Part shown: positions 17,187 to 25,285 of the stretch, in pieces
Numbering within the stretch: position 1 is the stretch's first letter
Layout of the letters: the number at the start of each line of letters is the position of its first letter
Assembly (NCBI GenBank): GCA_964451925.1
Contig: CAYVKA010000007.1
Coordinates: 42,771 to 106,770, forward strand
DNA: 64,000 nt
Direction of reading: 5' to 3'
Source of the DNA: Nevskia sp964451925
GTDB taxonomy: Bacteria; Pseudomonadota; Gammaproteobacteria; Nevskiales; Nevskiaceae
Notes under the pieces: model-generated
The model's database searches: none
Told to the model about the DNA's origin: nothing
The model's input: only the letters and a program-made list of their open reading frames with translations
Translations under genes and position numbers: made by a program

Positions 17187-17924
17187 ATGCAAGATATTCC
17201 CGATCCCGAATCACGTTCCACATTTCCCCGGGCGCGAAACAGGCAGGCCGTTTTCGACGCCGAAAGCCTGCTGCTCGATCCCACCCGGGGTGTGCAGCAC
17301 AGCCTGCGCTGCGCGCTCCATGACGTCGGCCACAAGCTGCCGCCGGACGCGTTCCGCCACTGGTCGCTGCGCACGCCGCTGCGCGACGTCCTTTCCATCC
17401 TGATGCGCGGCGAGGATGGCCTGTGCATCGCCGAAGCCTGTGCGCGTTACTTCCATCACTATGACCAGGCCGGCCGCTACCTGTGCACGCTGCGCCCGGG
17501 CAGCCTGCAGCTGCTGTTCAGGCTCGCCGCCGAATGGCAAGTGGAATTGCACTATCTGACCCATATCGGCGCCGCGGCTGCCGCGCGGCTGCTGGACGTC
17601 TACGGCCTGCAGCACTTTCCGCGCTCCATCGTCACGCCGGAGCAGGCGTGTCTTCCCGGCGTCCGCCTGCCGCTGCTGCAGCACCTGATCGAAAACAGCG
17701 CTCAGCCGCCGTCGCGCTGGCTGCTGCTCAGCGACCATCCGTGCGAGCTGCTGGCGGCGCAGCGCCTGCACCTGCGTGCCGTCGCGCTCGGTTACGGTCG
17801 CGCGCCGCTGCCGCTGCTGCGCGAACTGCGGCCCTGTGCCATCGCCGCCAGCGTGGCGGATGTGTCGGCCTGTCTTGGCGGCTTCCTGCAGGCGCCGCTG
17901 GCGGAGGCTCCGCGTGTCCACTGA
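17187..17924 (+). CDS. HAD-like protein with degraded active site
   Basis: The product has 245 residues laid out like a phosphoglycolate-phosphatase-type HAD protein: motif I region AVFDAESLLLDPTRGVQHSL (about 22-41), a helical cap, motif II-like LTHIG, a motif IV-like LLSDHPCELLAAQRL, and a C-terminal GYGRAPLPLLREL. The second catalytic Asp of DxD is Glu (FDAES), the following Gly-Thr is lost, and no motif III Lys is evident. It is therefore probably a weak or non-catalytic HAD protein. It lies 88 bases after hemP, with no terminator seen, so it may be iron-regulated. It overlaps the next gene by 11 bases. Confidence 0.65.
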   Translation: MQDIPDPESRSTFPRARNRQAVFDAESLLLDPTRGVQHSLRCALHDVGHKLPPDAFRHWSLRTPLRDVLSILMRGEDGLCIAEACARYFHHYDQAGRYLCTLRPGSLQLLFRLAAEWQVELHYLTHIGAAAAARLLDVYGLQHFPRSIVTPEQACLPGVRLPLLQHLIENSAQPPSRWLLLSDHPCELLAAQRLHLRAVALGYGRAPLPLLRELRPCAIAASVADVSACLGGFLQAPLAEAPRVH

Positions 17925-18615
17925 CAGCCTCTGCCGCTACCAAGGCTGGCCGCGCCACGGCGGCCAGCCGGCCGGCACCGACCGCGCCCGGGTGACACTG
18001 GCCGCCCTGGCGGCCGAGGGTTGTGGCGCGCGCGGTTGGTGGAGCGTCTTGCGCGAGGGCTTGTCCCATCTGTCGCCGCGCTATCGCGCCGGGGAGGCTG
18101 GGCATTGCGCGCCTGCCGCCGCCTGCGGCGTGCTGCTCTATCAGCTGGCCCGGCATGGCGACACGCGTCTGGCAGTTGCGCTGGGCGCCGGCAACGTCGC
18201 GCCGCTGATCTGGCTGGCCTGCGCCATGCGCGCCGGCCGCCGCCACTCGGGCGACCACGGCATCATCGTCTGCGAGCCCTCGCCATGCCTGGCGCAGCTG
18301 GCGCGCCGCCGTCTGCGCGAGGCGGGCGTATCGCGCTATGTCGACCTGCGCCAAGACCCGCCCGAACCGGCCTTGTCACGCATCGACCAGCCGCTGGACT
18401 GCCTGCTGCTCAACGGCTATCCGTCGCAGATGCTGGCCGTGCTGCGGCAGCTGCGATCCAGGCTGCGCCCCGGCGCGCTGGTGCTGGCGCCGCGGCCGGG
18501 CGGAGCCTGCCAGGACTATGCCGACTACCTGCGACACGTGCGCGATCCGGGCAGTGGATTCACCTCGCTGGCATTGCCCGGTCGGCAGGCGCTGGAGCTG
18601 TCGGTGCTGGCCTGA
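17914..18615 (+). CDS. Putative class I methyltransferase, O-methyltransferase-like
   Basis: The product has 233 residues, starting at GTG 17914 with GGAGG six bases upstream. The overall plan resembles class I SAM-dependent O-methyltransferases: a helical N-terminus, a strand-loop region AVALGAGNVAPLIWLACAM in place of the SAM-binding loop, an acidic end of strand 2 (IIVCEPS), LDCLLLNGYPSQ where these enzymes have a metal-binding DG, and LRPGALVLA. The usual Asp of the metal site is Asn (NGYP). Catalysis is therefore uncertain. It is translationally coupled to the HAD-like gene, suggesting that the two products act together, perhaps in iron or haem metabolism. Confidence 0.55.
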   Translation: MSTDSLCRYQGWPRHGGQPAGTDRARVTLAALAAEGCGARGWWSVLREGLSHLSPRYRAGEAGHCAPAAACGVLLYQLARHGDTRLAVALGAGNVAPLIWLACAMRAGRRHSGDHGIIVCEPSPCLAQLARRRLREAGVSRYVDLRQDPPEPALSRIDQPLDCLLLNGYPSQMLAVLRQLRSRLRPGALVLAPRPGGACQDYADYLRHVRDPGSGFTSLALPGRQALELSVLA

Positions 18616-18671
18616 GTTTGCGGCAGGTGCGGCGGATCGGCTTGCGGCAGGGCCGGGCGATAGGGCGTTAC

Positions 18672-19343
18672 TTACGGCAGCCGCTCCCACTCCGCCGGCC
18701 GCGGCGGCGGTGTCTTCACGCCTTTGCGCGCACGCATCAGCTGCCGCGTCTGCCGCGTCCATAGCTTGAGCTGCGCCTCGACGTAGCCATTGCCGCGCAG
18801 CAGGTGCGCCTGCGCCGCCAGGCCGCCGAGCAGGCAGCTCATCTGCAGGAACAGCGCTTTCAGGTTCTCGCGCGCGCCGGGCGCCGCCTCGAAATAATGT
18901 TCCACCGCCGGTTCGAAGATGCCGCGCACGCGCAGCAGCATGCCGCGCAATGCCTCGGCCAGCACCGGGTCGCGCTGGCTCGCCACCAGCAGCTCGGTGT
19001 AGGCGCGGTACAGGGGCGTGGCGAAGATGTGTTCCCAGGCCGCCTTGATCAGCGCTTCCAGGCGGTCATCCTCATCCACCACCGACAGCAGCACGGCGCC
19101 CAGCGCGCGATAGCTGCGGCGCAGCAGGTCGTCCGCCGCATCGAGGATCAGCGCCTGCTTGCTGGGGTAGTGGTGTACCTGCGCGCCACGCGATACGCCG
19201 GCGCGGCGCACGATGGAGCTGAGCGTGCTGCCGGCATAGCCGTCCTCGGCCAGGCTTTCCACCGTGGCGGCGAGCAGGCGGCGGCGCATGGCGTCGCTGC
19301 GCTCGGCCTGGGTGCGGCGCGCCGACGCGGGGACGGCGCTCAA
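18672..19343 (-). CDS. TetR-family transcriptional regulator
   Basis: The product has 223 residues with the TetR helix-turn-helix at about residues 20-65 (RRRLLAATVESLAEDGYAGS, then IVRRAGVSRGAQVHHYPSKQAL) and a helical ligand domain. The only in-frame start that keeps the full DNA-binding domain is TTG 19343; the next ATG is 18 codons in. The gene is divergent from the acyl-CoA dehydrogenase gene, with a perfect-armed palindrome between them, so local repression relieved by an acyl-CoA or similar ligand is likely. Confidence 0.88.
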   Translation of the reverse strand: MSAVPASARRTQAERSDAMRRRLLAATVESLAEDGYAGSTLSSIVRRAGVSRGAQVHHYPSKQALILDAADDLLRRSYRALGAVLLSVVDEDDRLEALIKAAWEHIFATPLYRAYTELLVASQRDPVLAEALRGMLLRVRGIFEPAVEHYFEAAPGARENLKALFLQMSCLLGGLAAQAHLLRGNGYVEAQLKLWTRQTRQLMRARKGVKTPPPRPAEWERLP

Positions 19344-19378
19344 GTACGACTTGCCCGGGATGACATGGGGCTAATATG

Positions 19379-19396
19379 ATACAGTCCAGACTGTAT
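19379..19396. promoter_or_regulatory. Palindromic TetR operator
   Basis: ATACAGTC-CA-GACTGTAT is an inverted repeat with perfect 8-base arms. It lies 35 bases upstream of both the TetR gene start and the acyl-CoA dehydrogenase start. This is the expected position for an autoregulating TetR operator. Confidence 0.75.
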
Positions 19397-19431
19397 GTAA
19401 ATATCCGGATTACCGGAGGAGAGGACGCCGC

Positions 19432-20574
19432 ATGATTCCCAGAACCCTGTTCAGCGCCGAGCACGAGGATTTCCGCAAGACCGTGCGGCGCTTTATCGCC
19501 GAGGAAATCATGCCGCACCACGAGCGCTGGGAAGAGCAGCAGCACGTCGATCGCGCCATCTGGAACCGCGCCGGCGAGCTGGGCTTCCTGTGCCACACCA
19601 TGCCGGAGCAATACGGTGGCGCCGGCACCGACCGGCTGTACAGCGTGGTGATGATGGAGGAGCTGACCCGTGCCGGCGCTTCCGGCATCGGCTTCAACCT
19701 GCACACCGACATCGTCGCCAACTACATCAACAACTTCGGCAGCGAGACGCAGAAGAAGCAGTGGCTGCCGAAGATGGCCAGCGGCGAGCTGGTCGGCGCC
19801 ATCGCCATGACCGAGCCGGGCACCGGTTCCGATCTGCAGGCGGTGAAAACCCGCGCGGTGAAGGACGGCGACGACTACATCCTCAACGGCTCCAAGATCT
19901 TCATCACCAACGGTTACCTCAGCGACCTGGTGGTGGTGGTGGCCAAGACCGGCGACAGCGGCGAGGGCGCCAAGGACATGTCGCTGATCGTGGTCGAGGC
20001 CACCCGCCCCGGCTTCACCAAGGGCAAGCCGCTGAAGAAGGTGGGCATGCACGCCCAGGACACCTGCGAACTGTTCTTCGAAAACGTGCGCGTGCCGCAG
20101 TCCAACCTGTTGGGTCCCAAGGAGGGCATGGGCTTCATCATGCTGATGCAGGAACTGGCCTGGGAGCGGCTGATGATCGCCGTGATCTCGGTGGCCGGAG
20201 CGGAAAGTGCGCTGCAGCACACCCTGGAATACACGCGCAACCGCAAGGTCTTCGGCAAGCCGGTGGCGGCCTACCAGAATTCACGCTTCAAGCTGGCCGA
20301 AATGAAGACGGAGATCGCCATCGGCCAGGTGTTCGTCGACCGCTGCCTGGAGCTGGTGCTGAAACGCAAGCTCGGCGTCGATGCCGCCGCCGCCGCCAAG
20401 TACTGGTGCTCGGACATGATGAGCCGCGTGATCGACGAGTGCGTGCAGCTGCACGGCGGATACGGCTACATGATGGAATACCCCATCGCCAAGGCCTACA
20501 TCGACTGCCGCGCACAGCGCATCTACGGCGGTACCAATGAAATCATGAAGGAACTGATCTCGCGGACGCTGTAA
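19432..20574 (+). CDS. Acyl-CoA dehydrogenase, long-chain/isovaleryl type
   Basis: The product has 380 residues with the three-part ACAD fold: N-terminal helical (about 1-115), middle beta domain with AMTEPGTGSDLQAVKT and the FITNGYLSD stretch, and C-terminal helices ending IYGGTNEIMKELISR. The IYGGTNEI form lacks the Glu of medium-chain enzymes. The Glu in ELAWERLMIA (about residue 241) instead matches the catalytic base of LCAD/IVD-type enzymes. A very strong ribosome site, GGAGGAGAGG, precedes ATG 19432. It is controlled by the divergent TetR and followed by a racemase-type CoA enzyme, suggesting branched or long-chain acyl-CoA breakdown. Confidence 0.9.
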   Translation: MIPRTLFSAEHEDFRKTVRRFIAEEIMPHHERWEEQQHVDRAIWNRAGELGFLCHTMPEQYGGAGTDRLYSVVMMEELTRAGASGIGFNLHTDIVANYINNFGSETQKKQWLPKMASGELVGAIAMTEPGTGSDLQAVKTRAVKDGDDYILNGSKIFITNGYLSDLVVVVAKTGDSGEGAKDMSLIVVEATRPGFTKGKPLKKVGMHAQDTCELFFENVRVPQSNLLGPKEGMGFIMLMQELAWERLMIAVISVAGAESALQHTLEYTRNRKVFGKPVAAYQNSRFKLAEMKTEIAIGQVFVDRCLELVLKRKLGVDAAAAAKYWCSDMMSRVIDECVQLHGGYGYMMEYPIAKAYIDCRAQRIYGGTNEIMKELISRTL

Positions 20575-20580
20575 AAGCCG

Positions 20581-20659
20581 GGAGTCGGGAAAGGGGAATC
20601 GGGAATCGTCAGGGCAGCAACCCCGTCTCCATGACCCCCGATTCCCCATTCCCGACTCC
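20581..20659. repeat. Dispersed hairpin repeat (GGGAATCGG type), copy 2
   Basis: The left arm 20581-20603 and the right arm 20637-20659 are inverted complements matching at 22 of 23 positions, around a 33-base loop. The loop contains CGTCAGGGC (20607-20615), shared with the copy near 2521. The element fills the gap between the acyl-CoA dehydrogenase and racemase genes and could act as a processing or stability hairpin in the transcript. Confidence 0.8.
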
Positions 20660-20671
20660 TGGAACATCTCC

Positions 20672-21793
20672 ATGACCGTTGCCACCAATCCCCTCTTAAG
20701 CGGCATCCGCATCCTCGACCTGTCGCGCCTGCTGCCCGGCCCGTTCTGCACCCTGTACCTGGCGCAGCTTGGGGCCGAGGTGATCAAGCTCGAGGAGCCC
20801 AACGGCGGCGACTACACCCGCACGCTGTCGCCTGAGATGTTCAGCCTGGTCAACCGTGGCAAGAAGTCGGTGACCCTGGACCTGCGCAAGGCCGGGGACG
20901 TGCAGCTGTTCCACCGCATGGTCGAGAACAGCGACGTGGTGCTGGAATCGTTCCGCCCCGGCGTGATGGACAAGCTCGGCTGCGGCTATGAAACCCTGAA
21001 AGCGCTCAATCCGCGCCTGGTCTACGCGGCGCTTACCGGCTACGGCCAGAGCGGCCCCTACCGCGACCGTCCGGGTCACGACATGAACTACTGCGGCTAC
21101 GCCGGCGTGCTCGACCAGATCGGCAGCGCCGGCGGCCCGCCGGTGCCGTCCAACTTCCAGATCGCCGACCTGGCCGGCGGTGCGCTGACCTGCGCCATCG
21201 GCATCCTCGCCGCGGTGATCGGGGCCAAGGCCTCGGGGCAGGGCAGCATGGTCGATGTCGGCATGATGGATGGCACCCTGGCGCTGCAGGTGGTGACGCT
21301 GGCCACCATGCGCACCCTCGGCCACGCTGCTCCGCGCGGGCAGGACATGCTCTCCGGTGGCCTGCCCAACTACGCCATCTACGAATGCGCCGACGGCCGG
21401 CACCTGGCGCTGGGCTCGCTCGAATCCAAGTTCTTCCAGCGCGCCTGCATACTCGCCGGCCGTCCCGATCTGCTGAAGAAACCCATGGCCCCGGGCAAGG
21501 CCGGCGACGAGCTGCGTCAGGAACTGGTGGCGCTGTTCAAGAGCCGGACCCGCGACGAGTGGGATGCGCTGCTGGCCAATGAGGACAGCTGCGCCTCGGC
21601 CATCCTCAGCCCGGATGAGGTGTTGCACAACGAACAGGTGCTGGCGCGCGGCCTGGTCGAGAGCGTTGGCGGCAAGCCCGCTTTTGCCATGCCGATCCAG
21701 TTCTCCGCGCCGCGCCTGACGCTGGACGACAGCCCGGCGCTGGGTGCGCACAACCAGCAGGTGCTGGCCGAGTTCGGCCTGTCGCGGAGCTGA
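20672..21793 (+). CDS. CaiB/BaiF enzyme, alpha-methylacyl-CoA racemase type
   Basis: The product has 373 residues of the type III CoA-transferase fold. Three catalytic-site matches point to the racemase branch: His136-Asp137 in RPGHDMNY, Asp166 in FQIADLAGG, and Glu251 in LGSLESKFF. These are equivalent to the His/Asp/Glu set described for the mycobacterial 2-methylacyl-CoA racemase. It would epimerise 2-methylacyl-CoA so that branched chains can enter beta-oxidation, which fits the acyl-CoA dehydrogenase upstream. The start ATG is 97 bases after that gene, beyond the hairpin repeat. Confidence 0.88.
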   Translation: MTVATNPLLSGIRILDLSRLLPGPFCTLYLAQLGAEVIKLEEPNGGDYTRTLSPEMFSLVNRGKKSVTLDLRKAGDVQLFHRMVENSDVVLESFRPGVMDKLGCGYETLKALNPRLVYAALTGYGQSGPYRDRPGHDMNYCGYAGVLDQIGSAGGPPVPSNFQIADLAGGALTCAIGILAAVIGAKASGQGSMVDVGMMDGTLALQVVTLATMRTLGHAAPRGQDMLSGGLPNYAIYECADGRHLALGSLESKFFQRACILAGRPDLLKKPMAPGKAGDELRQELVALFKSRTRDEWDALLANEDSCASAILSPDEVLHNEQVLARGLVESVGGKPAFAMPIQFSAPRLTLDDSPALGAHNQQVLAEFGLSRS

Positions 21794-21859
21794 GAATTCC
21801 GCCACGCGGCATAGTCGGCGGGGCCACCCGCAACCGCACTCAGCCCAGGATAGCGCTCC

Positions 21860-23050
21860 ATGCAACCCGCTCAGGCCGAAGCACAATGGTGGCAGGCGCT
21901 GCCGGAGGATTTCTATCTTCACCCGGACCATACCGAGCTCGACGCGCTGCATCCGCTGAAAGTCCGCGGCACCGCCTTGCTCGACCACCTGTTGCGCACC
22001 GGCCTCGGTACGCTGATGGCGGCGGCACTGGCGCCGCCGGTGCTGTCGCGCAAGCGCCTGCGCCACGAGCAGCAGCTGCTGTCGTTCTACCGCGAACAGG
22101 CGGGGCAGGGCGACGCGGAACGGATCTTCGTCCAGCCCCGGCCGGTGCCGATCGAGGCGCGCAAGCCAGGCCTGCTGCGCTACCGGCCGAACAACATCAC
22201 GGCGCGCCTGCTCAGCTTCGACAGTCCGTTCACGCCGCTGCACCCGGAATTGCGCAAGCGCTACGGCGGCTACTCCAGCAACCGCCGCGCCTGGGCGCAA
22301 CACTGGACCCATGCCGACGGCCCGCGCCCGACACTGATGTTCGTGCACGGCTTCGTCGCCGACCCGTACTGGCTCAACAGCCGCATGTTTGCCTTGCCCT
22401 GGCTGTACCGCGCCGGCTACGACATCCTGCTGTGCACCCTGCCGTTCCACGGCGCGCGGCGCGGCCTGGCCGAGCCGTTCAGCGGCTTTGGCTATTTCGC
22501 CCATGGCCTGGCCAGCCTCAACGAGGCGATGCTGCACTCGATCCACGATCTGCGCCTGTGGCTGGGATACCTGCTCGACCGTGGCGCGCCCTCGGTCGGC
22601 ATCTCCGGCCTCAGCCTGGGCGGCTACCTGTCGGCGCTGCTGGCCTCGGTGGACGATCGCCTGGCTTATTGCATCCCCAATTCGCCGGTGGTGTCGCCCA
22701 TCGACATGGCGCGCGAATGGCTGCCGATGCGCTGGCTGCTGCATGCCGTGATGCGCCGCAGCGGCATCCGCGTGGAAGACCTGCGACATGCCCTGGCCCT
22801 GCATTCGCCGCTGAGCTACAGCCCCAGAATCGACGCCGAGCGCCTGCTGATCATCGGTGGCGCCGGCGACCGCCTGACTCCGCCGCGCTTCGTGCGCCTG
22901 CTGCACCAGCACTGGCCGGGCAGCACGCTGCACTGGTTTCCGGGCAATCATGTGGTGCACCTGCAGCAGGGCGTCTACCTGAAGCGCATGCGCGATTTCA
23001 TGGACCGGCACACACGCGGCGGCGCATCATTGCCCCTGGCAGCGGAATGA
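21860..23050 (+). CDS. Alpha/beta hydrolase
   Basis: The product has 396 residues. A long N-terminal region of about 150 residues precedes an alpha/beta hydrolase domain with the oxyanion stretch FVHGFVADPYW, the nucleophile elbow GISGLSLGG (Ser252) and a C-terminal histidine in GNHVVHL. An acid residue is probably the Asp of GGAGDRLTPP. No signal peptide is present. It follows the racemase by 66 bases and could be an esterase or thioesterase of the same lipid-degrading unit; the substrate is not evident. Confidence 0.78.
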   Translation: MQPAQAEAQWWQALPEDFYLHPDHTELDALHPLKVRGTALLDHLLRTGLGTLMAAALAPPVLSRKRLRHEQQLLSFYREQAGQGDAERIFVQPRPVPIEARKPGLLRYRPNNITARLLSFDSPFTPLHPELRKRYGGYSSNRRAWAQHWTHADGPRPTLMFVHGFVADPYWLNSRMFALPWLYRAGYDILLCTLPFHGARRGLAEPFSGFGYFAHGLASLNEAMLHSIHDLRLWLGYLLDRGAPSVGISGLSLGGYLSALLASVDDRLAYCIPNSPVVSPIDMAREWLPMRWLLHAVMRRSGIRVEDLRHALALHSPLSYSPRIDAERLLIIGGAGDRLTPPRFVRLLHQHWPGSTLHWFPGNHVVHLQQGVYLKRMRDFMDRHTRGGASLPLAAE

Positions 23051-23098
23051 CCTCTCCTGTGTTTCAATGGCCGCTTGTTCCCGCTCCCCTGCTCGCCG

Positions 23099-23884
23099 AT
23101 GCCCAAGCGTCCTCCCATCCGTCGTCCAGCCGCGCCAGCTGCGGCGTCGGCGCCCCGGCACGGTCTGGCACGGGTGCTGTCCAAGCTGGGTGTGTGCTCG
23201 CGCAGCCAGGCCGAGGCCCTGGTGCGGGAGGGCCGCGTCAGCGTCGGCGGCCGCATCGAGCGCAACCCGGAGCGGCCGACCCTGGCTGGCCGTGAGAGGA
23301 TCGCGGTCGACGGAGTCGAGGTGCATGAAGCGGCGCGGGTCTACATCGCGCTGAACAAGCCGCGCAAGGTCGTGGTCAGCGCCGCCGACGAGCGTGGGCG
23401 CGATACGGTCTACGGCCTGCTGCGGGATGCCGGCCTGCCCTGGCTCGGGCCGGTGGGCCGACTCGACCAGGCCAGCGAGGGCCTGCTGCTGCTGAGCAAC
23501 GACACCGCCTGGGCCGCCGGTGTCACCGAGCCGCGCGGGCAGCTGGAAAAGACCTATCACGTGCAGGTTGCCGGCATCCCTGACGCCGCGGCGCTGGCGG
23601 CGATGCAGGCCGGGGTCGAGGAGCGCGGCGAGCATCTGGCCGCGCTGCGCGTCAGCCTGCTGCGCGCGGGCGAACGCAACGCCTGGCTCGAAGTGGTGCT
23701 CGACGAGGGGCGCAACCGCCATATCCGCCGCCTGCTCGCGGCGCTCGGTTACGAGGTGCTGCGCCTGGTGCGCGTGGCGATCGGCCCGGTGCTGCTGGGC
23801 GAACTGCAGAAGGGCGCCTGGCGCCACCTGGAGCCGCGCGAGGTGGCGCAGCTCGCCGTCGCCGGCGGCGGGCGCGGCGCATGA
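23099..23884 (+). CDS. Pseudouridine synthase, RsuA/RluB family
   Basis: The product has 261 residues: a basic N-terminal tail, an S4 RNA-binding domain (about 30-75: LARVLSKLGVCSRSQAEALV), and the RsuA-type catalytic domain with GPVGRLDQASEGLLLLSND. The Asp of GRLD is the catalytic residue. The late motif RNRHIRRLLAALGYEVLRLVR is also present. It modifies rRNA; which site cannot be decided. ATG 23099 is preferred to an upstream in-frame start because it begins the basic tail directly. Confidence 0.87.
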   Translation: MPKRPPIRRPAAPAAASAPRHGLARVLSKLGVCSRSQAEALVREGRVSVGGRIERNPERPTLAGRERIAVDGVEVHEAARVYIALNKPRKVVVSAADERGRDTVYGLLRDAGLPWLGPVGRLDQASEGLLLLSNDTAWAAGVTEPRGQLEKTYHVQVAGIPDAAALAAMQAGVEERGEHLAALRVSLLRAGERNAWLEVVLDEGRNRHIRRLLAALGYEVLRLVRVAIGPVLLGELQKGAWRHLEPREVAQLAVAGGGRGA

Positions 23885-23983
23885 GGCGCCGACCGGCTTG
23901 ATCGACGCCGGCAACGCGGCCATGATCCGCCGCAGGTGCGCCCAACGCCGCACCGTCACACCGCCCCGGGGAAACTGCGCGAG

Positions 23984-25225
23984 ATGAACGGCTTGCTGAA
24001 ACACCTGCTGGCCCAGGGCCTGGTTCTGAATGAACGGGTGCTGGCGGTGGCCGACAATGCATTCGACTGGTTGTTCCTGCGCGAGATCCTGATCAAGTCC
24101 GGCCTGACGCCGTTCAATGTGATCTACAAGGGCGACCCGATGTCGGTGCGCTATTACGCCTTGCCGGACACGCAGATCGAGCTGGCCGATGGCGGCGTCA
24201 TGCCGGTGGAGCGCAAGCAGCACGCGCTGCCGCTGCTGCTGGTGCCGCCGCTGGGCGTGACCACCGAGACGTTCGACCTGTTGCCGCAGCGCAGCCTGGT
24301 GCGCTACCTGGCGGCGCGCGGCTTCCGCACCTACCTGGTGGACTGGGGCACGCCGCAGCGCCGGCACGCCGGCCTCGGCATGAAGGACTATGCCGGCGAC
24401 ATGATGGGCGAGGCCATCGCCGCGGTGCGCGCGCACTCCGGCAGCAAGGACCTTTCGCTGATGGGCTGGTGCATGGGCGGCCTGCTGTGCCTGCTGCACA
24501 GCGGCCTGAGCCATGACCGCAACATCCGCAACCTGGTCACCGTGGCCAGCCCGATCGACCTGCGCGGCGGCGGCATCGTCGCCCGCGCCGCCTCGGCGTT
24601 GAACACGCCGGCACGCCTGATCCGCAAGTTCACCAGTTTCCGGCTGCACAACCTGGCGCCGATCCGGCTGCACGCACCGGGCTGGCTGACCACGCTGGCC
24701 TTCAAGCTCACCGACCCGCTGAGCAGCATCACCACCTACTGGGACCTGATCACGCGCCTGTGGGACCGCGAGTTCGTCGAGAGTTACAGCACCACCTCGG
24801 ACTATCTCAATCACATGCTCGACTACCCGGGCGGCGTGATCCAGGACATGGTGGTGAAGGTGGCGGTGGATAACAGCCTCGCTGCCGGCCGCGTGCAGTT
24901 CGGCGACCAGGTGGCGCAGCTGGATCGGATCAGGGCCGCGCTGCTGGTCTATGCCGGCGCCGGCGACAATCTGGTGCCGCCGCAGATCGCGCGCAAGATC
25001 ATCGACATCGTCGCCGGCAAGGACAAGGAATTCCGCATCGCGCCCGGCGGGCACATGGGCGTGATCCTCGGTGGCAAGGCGCAGCGCGAAGTCTGGGCCG
25101 GGGCTGCGGACTGGCTGGCGCCCCGTTCCCGCTCCCGCTCCAGGGCACCGGCCAAGCCGAGCCAGGCCGACGCCGATCTGCGCGCTGCGCGCCGGCTGCG
25201 CGACGCCGAGAATCCGATGCTGTAG
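23984..25225 (+). CDS. PHA synthase-like alpha/beta hydrolase (PhaC family)
   Basis: The product has 413 residues. The nucleophile elbow is GWCMGG with Cys163 in place of Ser, the signature of polyhydroxyalkanoate synthases. Asp328 (AGAGDNLVPP) and His357 (APGGHMGVILGG) complete the triad. The length and the start RYYALPDTQIELADGG-like N-domain fit the shorter PhaC-like group rather than class I enzymes of about 570 residues. The C-terminus is an Arg/Ser-rich tail. It may polymerise or transfer hydroxyacyl groups. No phasin or phaAB genes are nearby, so the physiological role is unclear. Confidence 0.78.
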   Translation: MNGLLKHLLAQGLVLNERVLAVADNAFDWLFLREILIKSGLTPFNVIYKGDPMSVRYYALPDTQIELADGGVMPVERKQHALPLLLVPPLGVTTETFDLLPQRSLVRYLAARGFRTYLVDWGTPQRRHAGLGMKDYAGDMMGEAIAAVRAHSGSKDLSLMGWCMGGLLCLLHSGLSHDRNIRNLVTVASPIDLRGGGIVARAASALNTPARLIRKFTSFRLHNLAPIRLHAPGWLTTLAFKLTDPLSSITTYWDLITRLWDREFVESYSTTSDYLNHMLDYPGGVIQDMVVKVAVDNSLAAGRVQFGDQVAQLDRIRAALLVYAGAGDNLVPPQIARKIIDIVAGKDKEFRIAPGGHMGVILGGKAQREVWAGAADWLAPRSRSRSRAPAKPSQADADLRAARRLRDAENPML

Positions 25226-25285
25226 CGCCCGCGCCGCGGCGGCGGCAGGCCGGGCGCCGCCCAGTCATCAACGCAGGGGGAAACG

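Noticed and set aside
20696..23011. 771-codon open frame on the minus strand
   Set aside because: It is antisense to the racemase and hydrolase genes, which have clear family motifs. The antisense product has none.
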